In this document: one piece after another, positions 33,190 through 41,704 of the stretch
Numbering within the stretch: the stretch's first letter is position 1
Layout: each line of letters opens with the position of its first letter
Assembly (NCBI GenBank): GCA_963775295.1
Contig: CAVZIK010000006.1
Coordinates: 2,418,001-2,482,000 of the forward strand
Length of the DNA stretch: 64,000 nt
Direction of reading: 5' to 3'
Source of the DNA: JAMDEO01 sp963775295
GTDB lineage: Bacteria; Actinomycetota; Thermoleophilia; RBG-16-64-13
Translations under genes and position numbers: made by a program
Notes under the pieces: generated by a model
Seen by the model: the letters and a program-made list of their open reading frames with translations, nothing else
What the model was told of the DNA's origin: nothing
The model's database searches: none

Positions 33190-34749
33190 CTATACCACAG
33201 CGCCTCTCTCCCCCGCCCCGGCCCCCGAGCCCGACATCCGAGTCTTAGCCGCCGTTTCAAGGATCGTTCCCGCGCACACAACCTGCTCGCCCAGATAGAC
33301 CACGGCAGTCTGCCCGGGGGCAACCGCGCACGCAGGCTCGTCGAGCATCACCGTCACACCTTCTTCTGCCCCCGAACAATTCTCTCGCTCCACGAAACGG
33401 CCGCTCAAGGGCGCCCCGGATGACCTCACCTGCAGAAGCACGGGCCCAGACGGACGCGGCCGATGCCACGTAAGAGCCCCCACCGTAATCGCGTCCACCT
33501 CAAGGTCGCCCTTCATGCCCACGACGACCTCTGCCCGTTCGGCGTCGACCCCAACCACGTATAGAGGAATCGTGGACGGTACTCCCAGCCCCTTGCGCTG
33601 GCCGATCGTATAGTTGTAGGTCCCCGAGTGCCCCCCCAGTCTGTTTCCGGTTCGATCGAGGACACTCCCGGGTCGATCCCCAAGACGGTCTCGCAAGAAA
33701 CGGCGATGATCGTCGTCTACGACGAAACAGATCTCTTGACTCTCCGGCACTCCGTGTCCTTCAAGACCCGCTTTTTCGGCCAGACTCCTGACCTCGGTCT
33801 TGGTCATTGCGCCCAGAGGGAAGAGAACCCTATGTAACACAGCCCGCTCCACCTCGGCGAGAACATACGACTGGTCTTTCGGTCTATCCATTCCTCGGGC
33901 GAGCACACGGTCATCTCCCAACAGTTGGGCATAATGTCCGGTCCCGACCCAGGACAGACCTACCCGCTCGGCGACATCCAACATCAGGCCGAACCGCACT
34001 CGAGAATTACACTTGGCGCACGGATTTGGCGTATGCCCCGCTTCGTACTCCTTGACGAAGTACGAGACAACGTCCTCCAGAAAGGATGGGCTCGCATCGA
34101 TCGTGAGATGGGGTATTCCCAGACTGTGCGCGACTCGGCGAGCCCGACGGACCGTCTCCGCAGAGCAACAACTTCGCTCGCCTACCGAATGAGGATCGTT
34201 CCACAGGTTGAGGGTCACCCCCACGACTCGATATCCCTGCCTCTGCAGCAACAATGCTGCCACCGCGCTGTCCACGCCGCCGCTCATGCCCACCAGAACT
34301 CCCAGGGGATCCCTCTCTTCGCCGGCCTGAAACTGCAACCCGCCGGCCCCCACGGCCGCTCCGAGGGCTGCGTGAAGCGCATCAACAGCCGTCTCAGCGG
34401 ATGAAAGCATGTCAGGCGCCAACTCCAGGCCTGCCGCTATTTCCACCGACCCGATCCCCGCCGCTGCGAGGATCGTCATTCCTCGGGCCTTTTCTGCGAC
34501 GAACGCACCACAAGCCAGAGTCGCCGGGCATCCATACGCCTGGTACTTGACCTCAACCACGACGCCGTCTTCCACAGCCACCTCGATGCGGACCAACGAT
34601 CCGCAGGCGGTGCTACCCGAGTGCCCTACGCCGCTGGGAGATTCGAGGCGCCCGGCGCTCGACCCGGCCGCGAGAACGTCAACGACCTTCTCCGGAAAGA
34701 ACGATCGTTGCGACCGCGACTTCGAGCCCTTGGGTTCGGGCCTATCCAC
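33190..34749 (-). CDS. mnmA: tRNA 2-thiouridylase MnmA with N-terminal NifU/IscU-like domain
   Basis: This is a 519-residue fusion. Residues ~20-135 resemble the NifU/IscU scaffold: C49 (STACGSLV) and C74 (KYQAYGCPATLACGA) align with two ligand cysteines, but Asp39 is Ser and the third Cys (with its His) is replaced near residues 115-118. Residues ~148-505 are MnmA, which makes s2U34 in tRNA. The PP-loop GMSGGVDS is at 154-161, the catalytic cysteines lie in NPCAKCN (C244, C247) and EICFV (C341), and TYNYTIGQRKGLGVP follows. The MnmA part is complete. The scaffold part may deliver sulfur or an Fe-S cluster. No cysteine desulfurase gene is in the window. Confidence 0.88.
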   Translation of the reverse strand: MDRPEPKGSKSRSQRSFFPEKVVDVLAAGSSAGRLESPSGVGHSGSTACGSLVRIEVAVEDGVVVEVKYQAYGCPATLACGAFVAEKARGMTILAAAGIGSVEIAAGLELAPDMLSSAETAVDALHAALGAAVGAGGLQFQAGEERDPLGVLVGMSGGVDSAVAALLLQRQGYRVVGVTLNLWNDPHSVGERSCCSAETVRRARRVAHSLGIPHLTIDASPSFLEDVVSYFVKEYEAGHTPNPCAKCNSRVRFGLMLDVAERVGLSWVGTGHYAQLLGDDRVLARGMDRPKDQSYVLAEVERAVLHRVLFPLGAMTKTEVRSLAEKAGLEGHGVPESQEICFVVDDDHRRFLRDRLGDRPGSVLDRTGNRLGGHSGTYNYTIGQRKGLGVPSTIPLYVVGVDAERAEVVVGMKGDLEVDAITVGALTWHRPRPSGPVLLQVRSSGAPLSGRFVERENCSGAEEGVTVMLDEPACAVAPGQTAVVYLGEQVVCAGTILETAAKTRMSGSGAGAGERGAVV

Positions 34750-34783
34750 GGGCGGAGAAATTCATCTGGATCGTCCTACCTGA

Positions 34784-34808
34784 CAAGAAAGAGCCGGGAA
34801 AACCCGGC
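34784..34808 (-). terminator. Rho-independent terminator after the lipoprotein gene
   Basis: On the minus strand GCCGGG-TTTT-CCCGGC is followed by TCTTTCTT. It lies ~35 bases after the lipoprotein stop and separates that operon from mnmA. Confidence 0.75.
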
Positions 34809-34842
34809 CCTCATAATTGCGCGAGAGGCCGGGAGTAAGGTC

Positions 34843-35352
34843 TCACTGAGCGCCGAGATTCACAAGGCTCTGATTAATCGTGCCTTGATCGAGGTAGCCG
34901 TTAAACACTTGTGCCACCACGCCCGCACCATTTACCAAGATCAACTCGGGCGGGTAATTCACTTTCAGCAGCGTGGAAAGGTCACCGTAGGAATCGGGCG
35001 TCTTATAGTCGTACAGCAGAAAGACGTAGTTGGGGAACTGCGGCTGGAGACTGGTGACACTGGCGAGGACCTTCGCATCGTCCGCTCCGCCGGCCACGTA
35101 GAATAGCAGCACCACCGGATGCCCCTGGGCGATGGCGTCGACATACTCTTTCGGAGTGGACGCGCTGGTCTTGAGCGTCATGCCCACAACACTGTTCGCG
35201 GGGGCCGTGGAACCTGACGAAGGTGTGGTAGTCACGACACCGACAGTCGTAGTCGGGGTCTCGTCGCCGCCGGAGCCACAACCCCATGCGAAAACTGCCA
35301 TCAGCGCTACGATGGTCAGAAGAGCGGCCAGCTGTCTGCTTCGTCTGGACAT
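34843..35352 (-). CDS. Lipoprotein with thioredoxin-like fold lacking the CXXC motif
   Basis: This 169-residue protein has a signal peptide (RRSRQLAALLTIVALMAVF) ending in a lipobox-like AWGC with Cys at residue ~23, then a Thr/Ser/Pro-rich linker. The globular part (~60-165) has thioredoxin-like strands: HPVVLLFYVAGGADDAKVL, then PNYVFLLYDYK, and YPPELILVNGAGVV (cis-Pro position). The active-site CXXC is replaced by VAGGAD. So the fold is probable but redox activity is not. The true start is the ATG at 35352 (AGGAAGG upstream), not the longer open frame. It is the last gene before a terminator. Confidence 0.72.
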   Translation of the reverse strand: MSRRSRQLAALLTIVALMAVFAWGCGSGGDETPTTTVGVVTTTPSSGSTAPANSVVGMTLKTSASTPKEYVDAIAQGHPVVLLFYVAGGADDAKVLASVTSLQPQFPNYVFLLYDYKTPDSYGDLSTLLKVNYPPELILVNGAGVVAQVFNGYLDQGTINQSLVNLGAQ

Positions 35353-35609
35353 ATCAATGCCTTCCTGAAAGAATGCTCCACCTTGCCGTGTCTGACGGGC
35401 GCTTGAACCTGCCGAAGCAGGTGGGTGGCCGTCCCTGAATGGTAATACGCCGTCCAGGCAAACATGCCTCCCAAGCAATGTGTGTTGGCTCAAGGTAGAG
35501 CCAGATCACGCACAAGGTCGAGCGACACGAGGTTAGCACAAGCCCCCAACAGCGACAACGCGCTACGCCTCTGCAATTCCCGGCTCTGTGCCGACCCTGG
35601 GAATACCGG
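35353..35609 (-). other. 257-bp gap between aspS and the lipoprotein gene
   Basis: No gene or known riboswitch was recognised. On the minus strand a CCTGC-TTCG-GCAGG hairpin (35408-35421) with a stable tetraloop lies about 55 bases before the lipoprotein ATG. It could belong to the leader of that gene. Confidence 0.4.
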
Positions 35610-37364
35610 TCAGATCGTCTTGATTCGCAGTTCCTTCAGCTGCTCCGAGGACACCGTCGAGGGGGCCGCCGTGAGTGGGCAAGAGCCGCTTTGCGTCTTG
35701 GGAAACGCAATGACATCGCGGATGGACGACTCTCCGGCCATGAGCATCACCGTTCGGTCGAGCCCGAGGCCTATACCCCCGTGCGGCGGGATGCCGTAGG
35801 CCATGGCCTCCACCAGAAAACCGAACTTGAGCTTGATCTCTTCTTCGTCGAGGCCGAGCGCTTCGAAGACGGCTTCTTGAAGCTCGGGGTTTGAAATCCG
35901 CAGCGATCCGCTCCCCAGCTCCACACCATTCAAGACGAGATCGTATGCGTACGTGCCGACCTCGAGAGGCTTGTCTCTGAGATCGGAAACGTTTTCGATA
36001 CGAGGCATCGTGAACGGATGATGTTGTGCCTTGAGCCGCTTCTCCCGTTCGTCGTACTCGAACATGGGGAAGTCGACCACCCAACTGAACGCCCAGCCTG
36101 ACCGCTCGACCTGGAGCCTTTCCGCCAGAGAAAGCCTCAAAGTGCCCAGACTGGCCTCCACAACGGACTTGCGGTCGGCGACAAACAGGAGAAGATCCCC
36201 TGTCTTCCCGCCCAGTCTCTCCACGAGAGAGGTCATGATCTCAGGGGTCGCAAACTTCTGAATGGGCGACCGAAGCCCCTGCTCTTCGATCCACACCGGC
36301 AGAATACCGCGGGCACCAAACACCGCCGCTTCGCCAGCAAGGTCATCGATGTCTTTACGCGAGAACTTCGCCCCGCCCTCGGCCCGCAGTCCTCTCACAA
36401 TTCCGCCAGCGGCGAGCGCATCGGCGAATACCCGAAATTCCGATCCCGACGCGATGTCGGTGACATCGGAAATCTCCATCCCGAAGCGAAGATCCGGCTT
36501 GTCACTGCCAAAGCGCGCCATGGACTCAGCGTAGGTGAGGCGCGGGAACGGCCTATCCAGGGTCACTCCCAGCGTGGCCTGGAACGCGGCGGCGAACATG
36601 CCTTCTACAATCTCCTGGATATCCTTTTCTTCTATGAAACTCATCTCGACATCGATCTGAGTGTGCTCCGGCTGTCTGTCGGCGCGCAGATCTTCGTCCC
36701 TAAACGCCCGGGCAATCTGGTAGTAACGCTCAAACCCGGCGATCATGAGAAGCTGCTTGAACAACTGCGGCGATTGCGGCAGCGCATAGAACTCTCCCGG
36801 CTGCAGACGGCTGGGGACGAGGAAGTCCCGGGCGCCCTCCGGAGTGCTCTTGGTGAGAATGGGGGTCTCAACGTCGATGAAGCCGCGCCCTCCGAGGTAG
36901 TCTCGCACAGACTGCACTACCTGATGCCGCAACATTAGGTTCCCGAACATATGGGGCCGGCGCAGGTCGATGTAGCGATATTTGAGGCGAAGAGTCTCAT
37001 CGACATCGAGATCGTCCTCGACGAAGAAGGGTGGAGTCTTGGCGGTTGCCAGTATCTCCAACTCCGTCGCCACCACTTCGACTTCTCCCGTGGGCAGATT
37101 CGGGTTCACTCGCTCCGGGGAGCGGGCGACGATGTTTCCAGTGACAGATATAACGTATTCACTCCTGAGATCTTGGGCGTGGTCGTGAACCAACGGATGG
37201 TTCTCCGCTTCAAAGACCACCTGCAGAAGGCCCGTGCGGTCCCGGAGGTCGACGAAGATGACGCCGCCGTGGTCGCGCCGCCTCTGCACCCAGCCTGCCA
37301 GTTTGACCGTGCGGCCCACATGCTTCTTGTCGGTGTTTCCGCACCATTCGTCCCGGTATCTCAC
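35610..37364 (-). CDS. aspS: Aspartyl-tRNA synthetase
   Basis: AspS attaches aspartate to tRNA-Asp. This is the bacterial 584-residue form: OB-fold anticodon domain (residues ~1-105, GWVQRRRDHGGVIFVDLRDR), class II core with FIDVETPILTKSTPEGARDF and FRDEDLRADRQPEHTQID, a GAD insertion in the middle, and motif 3 GIGLGLDRTVMLM near the C-terminus. Whether it also charges tRNA-Asn is not decided by the sequence here, and gatCAB is not in the window. It overlaps hisS by four bases. Confidence 0.95.
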   Translation of the reverse strand: MRYRDEWCGNTDKKHVGRTVKLAGWVQRRRDHGGVIFVDLRDRTGLLQVVFEAENHPLVHDHAQDLRSEYVISVTGNIVARSPERVNPNLPTGEVEVVATELEILATAKTPPFFVEDDLDVDETLRLKYRYIDLRRPHMFGNLMLRHQVVQSVRDYLGGRGFIDVETPILTKSTPEGARDFLVPSRLQPGEFYALPQSPQLFKQLLMIAGFERYYQIARAFRDEDLRADRQPEHTQIDVEMSFIEEKDIQEIVEGMFAAAFQATLGVTLDRPFPRLTYAESMARFGSDKPDLRFGMEISDVTDIASGSEFRVFADALAAGGIVRGLRAEGGAKFSRKDIDDLAGEAAVFGARGILPVWIEEQGLRSPIQKFATPEIMTSLVERLGGKTGDLLLFVADRKSVVEASLGTLRLSLAERLQVERSGWAFSWVVDFPMFEYDEREKRLKAQHHPFTMPRIENVSDLRDKPLEVGTYAYDLVLNGVELGSGSLRISNPELQEAVFEALGLDEEEIKLKFGFLVEAMAYGIPPHGGIGLGLDRTVMLMAGESSIRDVIAFPKTQSGSCPLTAAPSTVSSEQLKELRIKTI

Positions 37365-38635
37365 GACAGGTCCTTTGCTCCTTCGATTGTGGCCACGGCG
37401 TCCTCGCGAGGCACGCTCCTCTCTTCACCCGAACGCAGATCGCGGACGGTGACCGTCCCCTGGGCAAGTTCCTGTTCACCAACCATGAGCGCATATCTAG
37501 CCCGGCTCCGGCCGGCCTGCTTCATCTGCCCTTTGGAACTTCTTTCCATGTAATCGAGATCCACCGCGAAACCTCGAGAGCGCAGCTCATGGGCCAGCGA
37601 AAAGAGTTCTCCCCTGGCTTCCGGCGCGAACGCCACCAGATAGGCCGCCAGAGGCACGGGGTTGGGCCCATCAAACCCCGAGCGCGCCATGGCAAGCAGA
37701 ATGCGCTCGACGCCGGTACCGAAACCCACCCCGGGCGTCGCCGGACCGCCGATGGCTTCGACGAGGTCGTCGTAGCGACCTCCTCCTCCTACCCCCGACT
37801 GCGCGCCCAGCAAGGACGACTGAAACTCGAAGGTAGTGCGCGTGTAATAGTCCATTCCCCGAACGAGAGTATGGTCGTGCGTGAACGGCACTCCTTGAAC
37901 CTGCAGGCACTCCAGCACGCGCGCATGATGGGCGGCGCAAGCCTGGCACAGATAATCTGGCAGTCGCGGAGCTTCCTCGAGCACGGTGCGACACGAGGTC
38001 ACCTTGCAATCGAACGAGCGCAAGGGATTGACCCGAGCCCGTTCCAGACATTCCCCACATAGTCTGGCGGAATTTGTGCTCAGGAATGTACGCAGAGCCG
38101 TCGAGTAATCGGGGCGACAGGCGGAGCAGCCCATGGAGTTAAGCCGCAACTCGAGCCCTTTCAGGTCCAGCCTGCCATACAAAGCCGCAAGCACGCCGAT
38201 GACCTCGGCGTCGAGTTCGGGCGCGTTCGAGCCAAAGGCCTCCAGCCCCAGCTGGTAGTGCTGGCGGTAGCGTCCCGATTGAGGACTTTCGTAGCGGAAC
38301 ATGGGACTGTGGTAGTAGAGCTTTACGGGTTGTGGCAGCGTGTGCATGCCGTGTTCAACGTACGCCCTGGCCACCGGCGCGGTACCCTCGGGACGCAATG
38401 TCATGCTACGTCCGCCGAGGTCCTCGAAGGTGTACATCTCTTTGCGGACGATGTCCGTGGACTCCCCCACGCCCCGCGTGAACAGCCGCGTCTCCTCGAA
38501 GGTGGGCGTGTCTATTCGCGAGTATCCGTAGATCCGGAAGACATCCTCGGCTTGGGCGAGAACCCAGCGCCGTAACCGCTGGTCTTCTGGCAGAATGTCG
38601 TACGTTCCCTTGGGCGCGGAGATCGGCTCGGCCAT
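37361..38635 (-). CDS. hisS: Histidyl-tRNA synthetase
   Basis: HisS charges tRNA-His. Motifs are APKGTYDILPED at the start, TLRPEGTAPVARAYVEHGM (motif 2 region), histidine-specific RGMDYYTRTTFEF near residue 258, and GVGFGTGVERILLAM (motif 3). The length is 424 residues and the anticodon-binding domain follows. It is directly downstream of the metallo-hydrolase gene (no gap) and coupled to aspS. No T-box is present. Confidence 0.95.
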   Translation of the reverse strand: MAEPISAPKGTYDILPEDQRLRRWVLAQAEDVFRIYGYSRIDTPTFEETRLFTRGVGESTDIVRKEMYTFEDLGGRSMTLRPEGTAPVARAYVEHGMHTLPQPVKLYYHSPMFRYESPQSGRYRQHYQLGLEAFGSNAPELDAEVIGVLAALYGRLDLKGLELRLNSMGCSACRPDYSTALRTFLSTNSARLCGECLERARVNPLRSFDCKVTSCRTVLEEAPRLPDYLCQACAAHHARVLECLQVQGVPFTHDHTLVRGMDYYTRTTFEFQSSLLGAQSGVGGGGRYDDLVEAIGGPATPGVGFGTGVERILLAMARSGFDGPNPVPLAAYLVAFAPEARGELFSLAHELRSRGFAVDLDYMERSSKGQMKQAGRSRARYALMVGEQELAQGTVTVRDLRSGEERSVPREDAVATIEGAKDLS

Positions 38636-39262
38636 CTATCCAAGTCCTTGTAGAAAGGGATTGTGCTGGAGTTCCTCGCCTAGCGTGGTGGACTGCATGT
38701 GACCCGGATGCACGGGAGTCTCAGCCGGATAGATCTCGGCCAATTTCGCGACGGAGGCAAGCAGCGTGGGGAAATCCCCCCCCGGAAAGTCGGTCCGTCC
38801 CACGGAGCGGTGAAATAGAAGGTCACCGCAGAACAGATGCCCCCCCACCTCGTAGGTAAGGTCACCGGGTGTGTGACCAGGCGTGGCGATGACGGACACG
38901 GTGAAGCTCCCAACGGACAGCTTGCCCCCATCGTCGATGACCTCGATCTGGTCGCCGGAAACCGCCGGAACCGGATAACCGGTGGCGTCGCAACCCTCGG
39001 CTCCGGACAGCACCGGCACTACGTAGTGCGAGCAGTGGACCTTAGCGCCGGTCGCCTCGCAGAGGCCCTTGACGCCCTCCACATGGTCGAAATGACCGTG
39101 CGTGACGAGTATCCCCTCGAGAGCGATGCCCTCCGCCTGGAGGAATGCCGCGATGCGGGCCGGCTCTCCGCCCGGATCCACGGCACAGCCGCGGAGATCC
39201 TCGTCCCAGATAAGGTAGCAGTTCGCTTGGAGCGGGCCCACGGGCAGGCAACGCATATTCAT
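38636..39262 (-). CDS. Metallo-beta-lactamase fold hydrolase (glyoxalase II-like)
   Basis: This 208-residue protein contains the metal motif THGHFDH (residues ~54-60), further ligands in TPGHTPGD and FCGDLLF, and PVHPGHM near the C-terminus. It matches the YqgX/GloB-like hydrolases often adjacent to hisS or relA in Gram-positives. Substrate is unknown; thioester hydrolysis is possible but unproven. AAGGA lies seven bases before the first ATG. Confidence 0.85.
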   Translation of the reverse strand: MNMRCLPVGPLQANCYLIWDEDLRGCAVDPGGEPARIAAFLQAEGIALEGILVTHGHFDHVEGVKGLCEATGAKVHCSHYVVPVLSGAEGCDATGYPVPAVSGDQIEVIDDGGKLSVGSFTVSVIATPGHTPGDLTYEVGGHLFCGDLLFHRSVGRTDFPGGDFPTLLASVAKLAEIYPAETPVHPGHMQSTTLGEELQHNPFLQGLG

Positions 39263-39334
39263 GGCGTAATCCTTATTGCCGACAGTTCATCGGAGCTTCG
39301 CAGAGCGCTTGACGACATCGATCCACGACCTGCA

Positions 39335-39343
39335 ATTCTACCA
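39335..39343 (-). promoter_or_regulatory. Extended -10 promoter before the hydrolase-hisS-aspS unit
   Basis: Minus-strand TGGTAGAAT fits an extended -10. It lies ~70 bases before the hydrolase start in the 150-base gap after relA/spoT. No clear -35. Confidence 0.4.
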
Positions 39344-39358
39344 GAGGCCTGCAGTGCA

Positions 39359-39376
39359 GCCTCCCAAAGCGGAGGC
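39359..39376 (-). terminator. Terminator-like hairpin after relA/spoT
   Basis: GCCTCC-CAAAGC-GGAGGC forms a perfect 6-base stem ~37 bases after the stop, without a T-tract. Confidence 0.35.
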
Positions 39377-39412
39377 GGGATGGCTTCGAGCACGGTACGC
39401 CGCCCGTGGTTC

Positions 39413-41704
39413 TCAGTGCGGCGTGACCCTGTAAGCGTCGTAAACAGTGTCGATGCGCCGAATCCGCTGCAGGACGTTCTCGAGGTAATCGATCTCCGGT
39501 ACTTCGAACACGAAGCGGTCCTTCACCATGTTGTTGCGGGCCGTGAATATCTGAGCGGCGATGATGCTTACCCCACTTTCGCTCAGCGTGCGCGAAATGT
39601 CCTCAAGAAGGTGGCTGCGATCATAGGCCTCTATCTGGATCTCTACCCTGAGGGGCCCCTTCGACTGAGTATCCCAGTGTACGGGCGTGAAACGTTCCGG
39701 GTTCTTCTCCAAAGCCTTGACATTCGGACAATCCTTCCGGTGCACAGTGATGCCGCGTCCCAGCGAAATGTAGCCGACAACCTCATCCCCCGGAACGGGC
39801 CGGCAACACTGCGGAAGACGGATGGCCACATCTTCAATGCCGTCGACCCTGATACCCATCTCGCTCGAGGACGGGGCCTCGCGTACCTCCTTGGGCGTTG
39901 ACGAGGGCAGGGCCAGAACCGCGGCGGTGGTGGCGGCGTCGTCACCCTCACGATTGAGACTCTGGATAACACGCTGCACGACGTGTTGAGGGCTGATCTT
40001 TCCCGAACCAACGGCGATGAAGAAGTCCTCGCGCTTGGTGTGATTAGTCTCCTTCATCACCTCTGCGATGAGATCCGAACCAATGAGCTTCTGCGCGGGA
40101 AGCCCTTGCTTGCGGAATACCTCGAGAAGAGCCTCTCGGCCCAGGTGTTCCGCGTCCTCGCGTCGTTCGCGTTTGAACCATTGCCGGATCTTGTTGCGGG
40201 CACCGGAGCTGGCGACGAACTGCAACCAGTCGCGCGACGGCCCTTGGGAAGCCTTGGAGGTGAGGATCTCCACTATGTCGCCCGACTGCAGCTTGTACGT
40301 GAGTGGGACGATGCGGTTGTCGACTTTGGCCCCGACGCAGTGATGGCCCACGTCGGTGTGGATGGCGTAGGCAAAATCGACAGGAGTGGAGCCGGCCGGC
40401 AGACTCTTCACTTCGCCCTTCGGGGTGAAGACGTACACCTCGTCGTGGAAGAGGTCGATTCGCAACGCATCCATGAACTCGCCCGAGTCCTTGGTCTCCG
40501 ACTGCCAATCCATGATCTGCCTCAACCATTGGAGTTTGTCGAGTTCGCCTCCGGTCTTCTGTCCGGACGAACGACCCTCCTTGTACATCCAGTGGGCGGC
40601 GATGCCATATTGAGCGGTCTCGTGCATCTCGTACGTGCGGATCTGGATCTCCAAAGGCTTTCCCGTCGGACCGATGACCGTTGTGTGGAGCGATTGATAC
40701 ATGTTGAACTTGGGCATGGCCACGTAGTCTTTAAACCTGCCCGGAAGCGGTTTCCAGATGGAATGGATGATGCCCAGGGCCGCGTAACAATCCTTGACCG
40801 ATGACACAAGCACCCGAAGGGCCGTGAGGTCGTAAATCTCGTTGAACTCCTTGCCCTTGCGTACCATCTTGTCGTAGATGGAATAGAAGTGCTTCGTCCT
40901 ACCCGCGATCTCCGCCTGGATGCCCACGCCGAGCAATTCTTCCCCCAAGATGGACCGGGCCTCTTCCATGTCGGTCTCGCGGTCGGCGCGTCTCTGCGCG
41001 ACCATCCGCTGAACTTCCGCGTATTTGCGGGGATGGAGGGTCGCGAACGACAAATCCTCCAACTCCCATCGCACGGATTCGATCCCCAAGCGGTGCGCCA
41101 GCGGCGCGTAGACTTCCAGCGTCTCTTTGGACTTCTCTATCTGTTTCTCTTTGCCGAGGTAGCTTAGCGTGCGCATATTGTGGAGCCTGTCGGCGAGCTT
41201 GATGAGGATCACTCGGATGTCCTTCGCCATGGCGATGATCATCTTCCGAATGTTCTCAGCCTGCTCTTCTTCAACCGTGCGAAAGGACATCTGCGAAAGC
41301 TTGGTGACCCCGTCCACGAGCAAGGCGACCTCATCCCCGAACTGCTCCCTGACGGCTTCGATGGACATGGAGGTATCCTCCACAACATCGTGGAGCAATG
41401 CGGCAACGATGGTGGCGGTGTCTAGGCCAAGGTCGGCGCAGATGGAGGCCGTGCCCAGGGGATGACTGATGTACGCCTCGCCGCTTGCCCTTCTCTGGTC
41501 CCGGTGCTGAGATGCCGCGACCGCCAGTGCTTGCGCTACGACCTCGCGATCGAACCCAGGATTGTACTTCTCGATCTTACCTACCAGATCGTCAAACAGC
41601 CCGGCAAGCTCGTCGCCCAACCCCGTGCTCTCGCTGGAAGCGATTCTGTCGCCTTCCACGCGGGATCGCTTGGTGTCTAGAGGATCCGGCACAGTCTCGA
41701 GCAC
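39413..41704 (-). CDS. rel: Bifunctional (p)ppGpp synthetase/hydrolase (RelA/SpoT)
   Basis: Rel makes and degrades the alarmone (p)ppGpp. The N-terminal HD hydrolase domain is intact (SHPLGTASICADLG, LLHDVVEDTS, LADRLHNMRTL). The synthetase domain has EFNEIYDLTALRVLV, RFKDYVAMPKFNMYQSLHTT and LEIQIRTYEMH. A TGS domain (VYVFTPKGEVKSLPAG) and a C-terminal ACT domain (~residues 690-763, RVEIQIEAYDRSHLLEDISR) follow. The length is 763 residues. It starts at GTG 41704, overlapping recJ by 28 bases; the GTG at 41692 is an alternative. Confidence 0.95.
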   Translation of the reverse strand: MLETVPDPLDTKRSRVEGDRIASSESTGLGDELAGLFDDLVGKIEKYNPGFDREVVAQALAVAASQHRDQRRASGEAYISHPLGTASICADLGLDTATIVAALLHDVVEDTSMSIEAVREQFGDEVALLVDGVTKLSQMSFRTVEEEQAENIRKMIIAMAKDIRVILIKLADRLHNMRTLSYLGKEKQIEKSKETLEVYAPLAHRLGIESVRWELEDLSFATLHPRKYAEVQRMVAQRRADRETDMEEARSILGEELLGVGIQAEIAGRTKHFYSIYDKMVRKGKEFNEIYDLTALRVLVSSVKDCYAALGIIHSIWKPLPGRFKDYVAMPKFNMYQSLHTTVIGPTGKPLEIQIRTYEMHETAQYGIAAHWMYKEGRSSGQKTGGELDKLQWLRQIMDWQSETKDSGEFMDALRIDLFHDEVYVFTPKGEVKSLPAGSTPVDFAYAIHTDVGHHCVGAKVDNRIVPLTYKLQSGDIVEILTSKASQGPSRDWLQFVASSGARNKIRQWFKRERREDAEHLGREALLEVFRKQGLPAQKLIGSDLIAEVMKETNHTKREDFFIAVGSGKISPQHVVQRVIQSLNREGDDAATTAAVLALPSSTPKEVREAPSSSEMGIRVDGIEDVAIRLPQCCRPVPGDEVVGYISLGRGITVHRKDCPNVKALEKNPERFTPVHWDTQSKGPLRVEIQIEAYDRSHLLEDISRTLSESGVSIIAAQIFTARNNMVKDRFVFEVPEIDYLENVLQRIRRIDTVYDAYRVTPH

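Noticed and set aside
35353..35493. N-terminal extension of the lipoprotein
   Set aside because: It would place hydrophilic residues before the signal peptide. The ATG at 35352 has AGGAAGG upstream.
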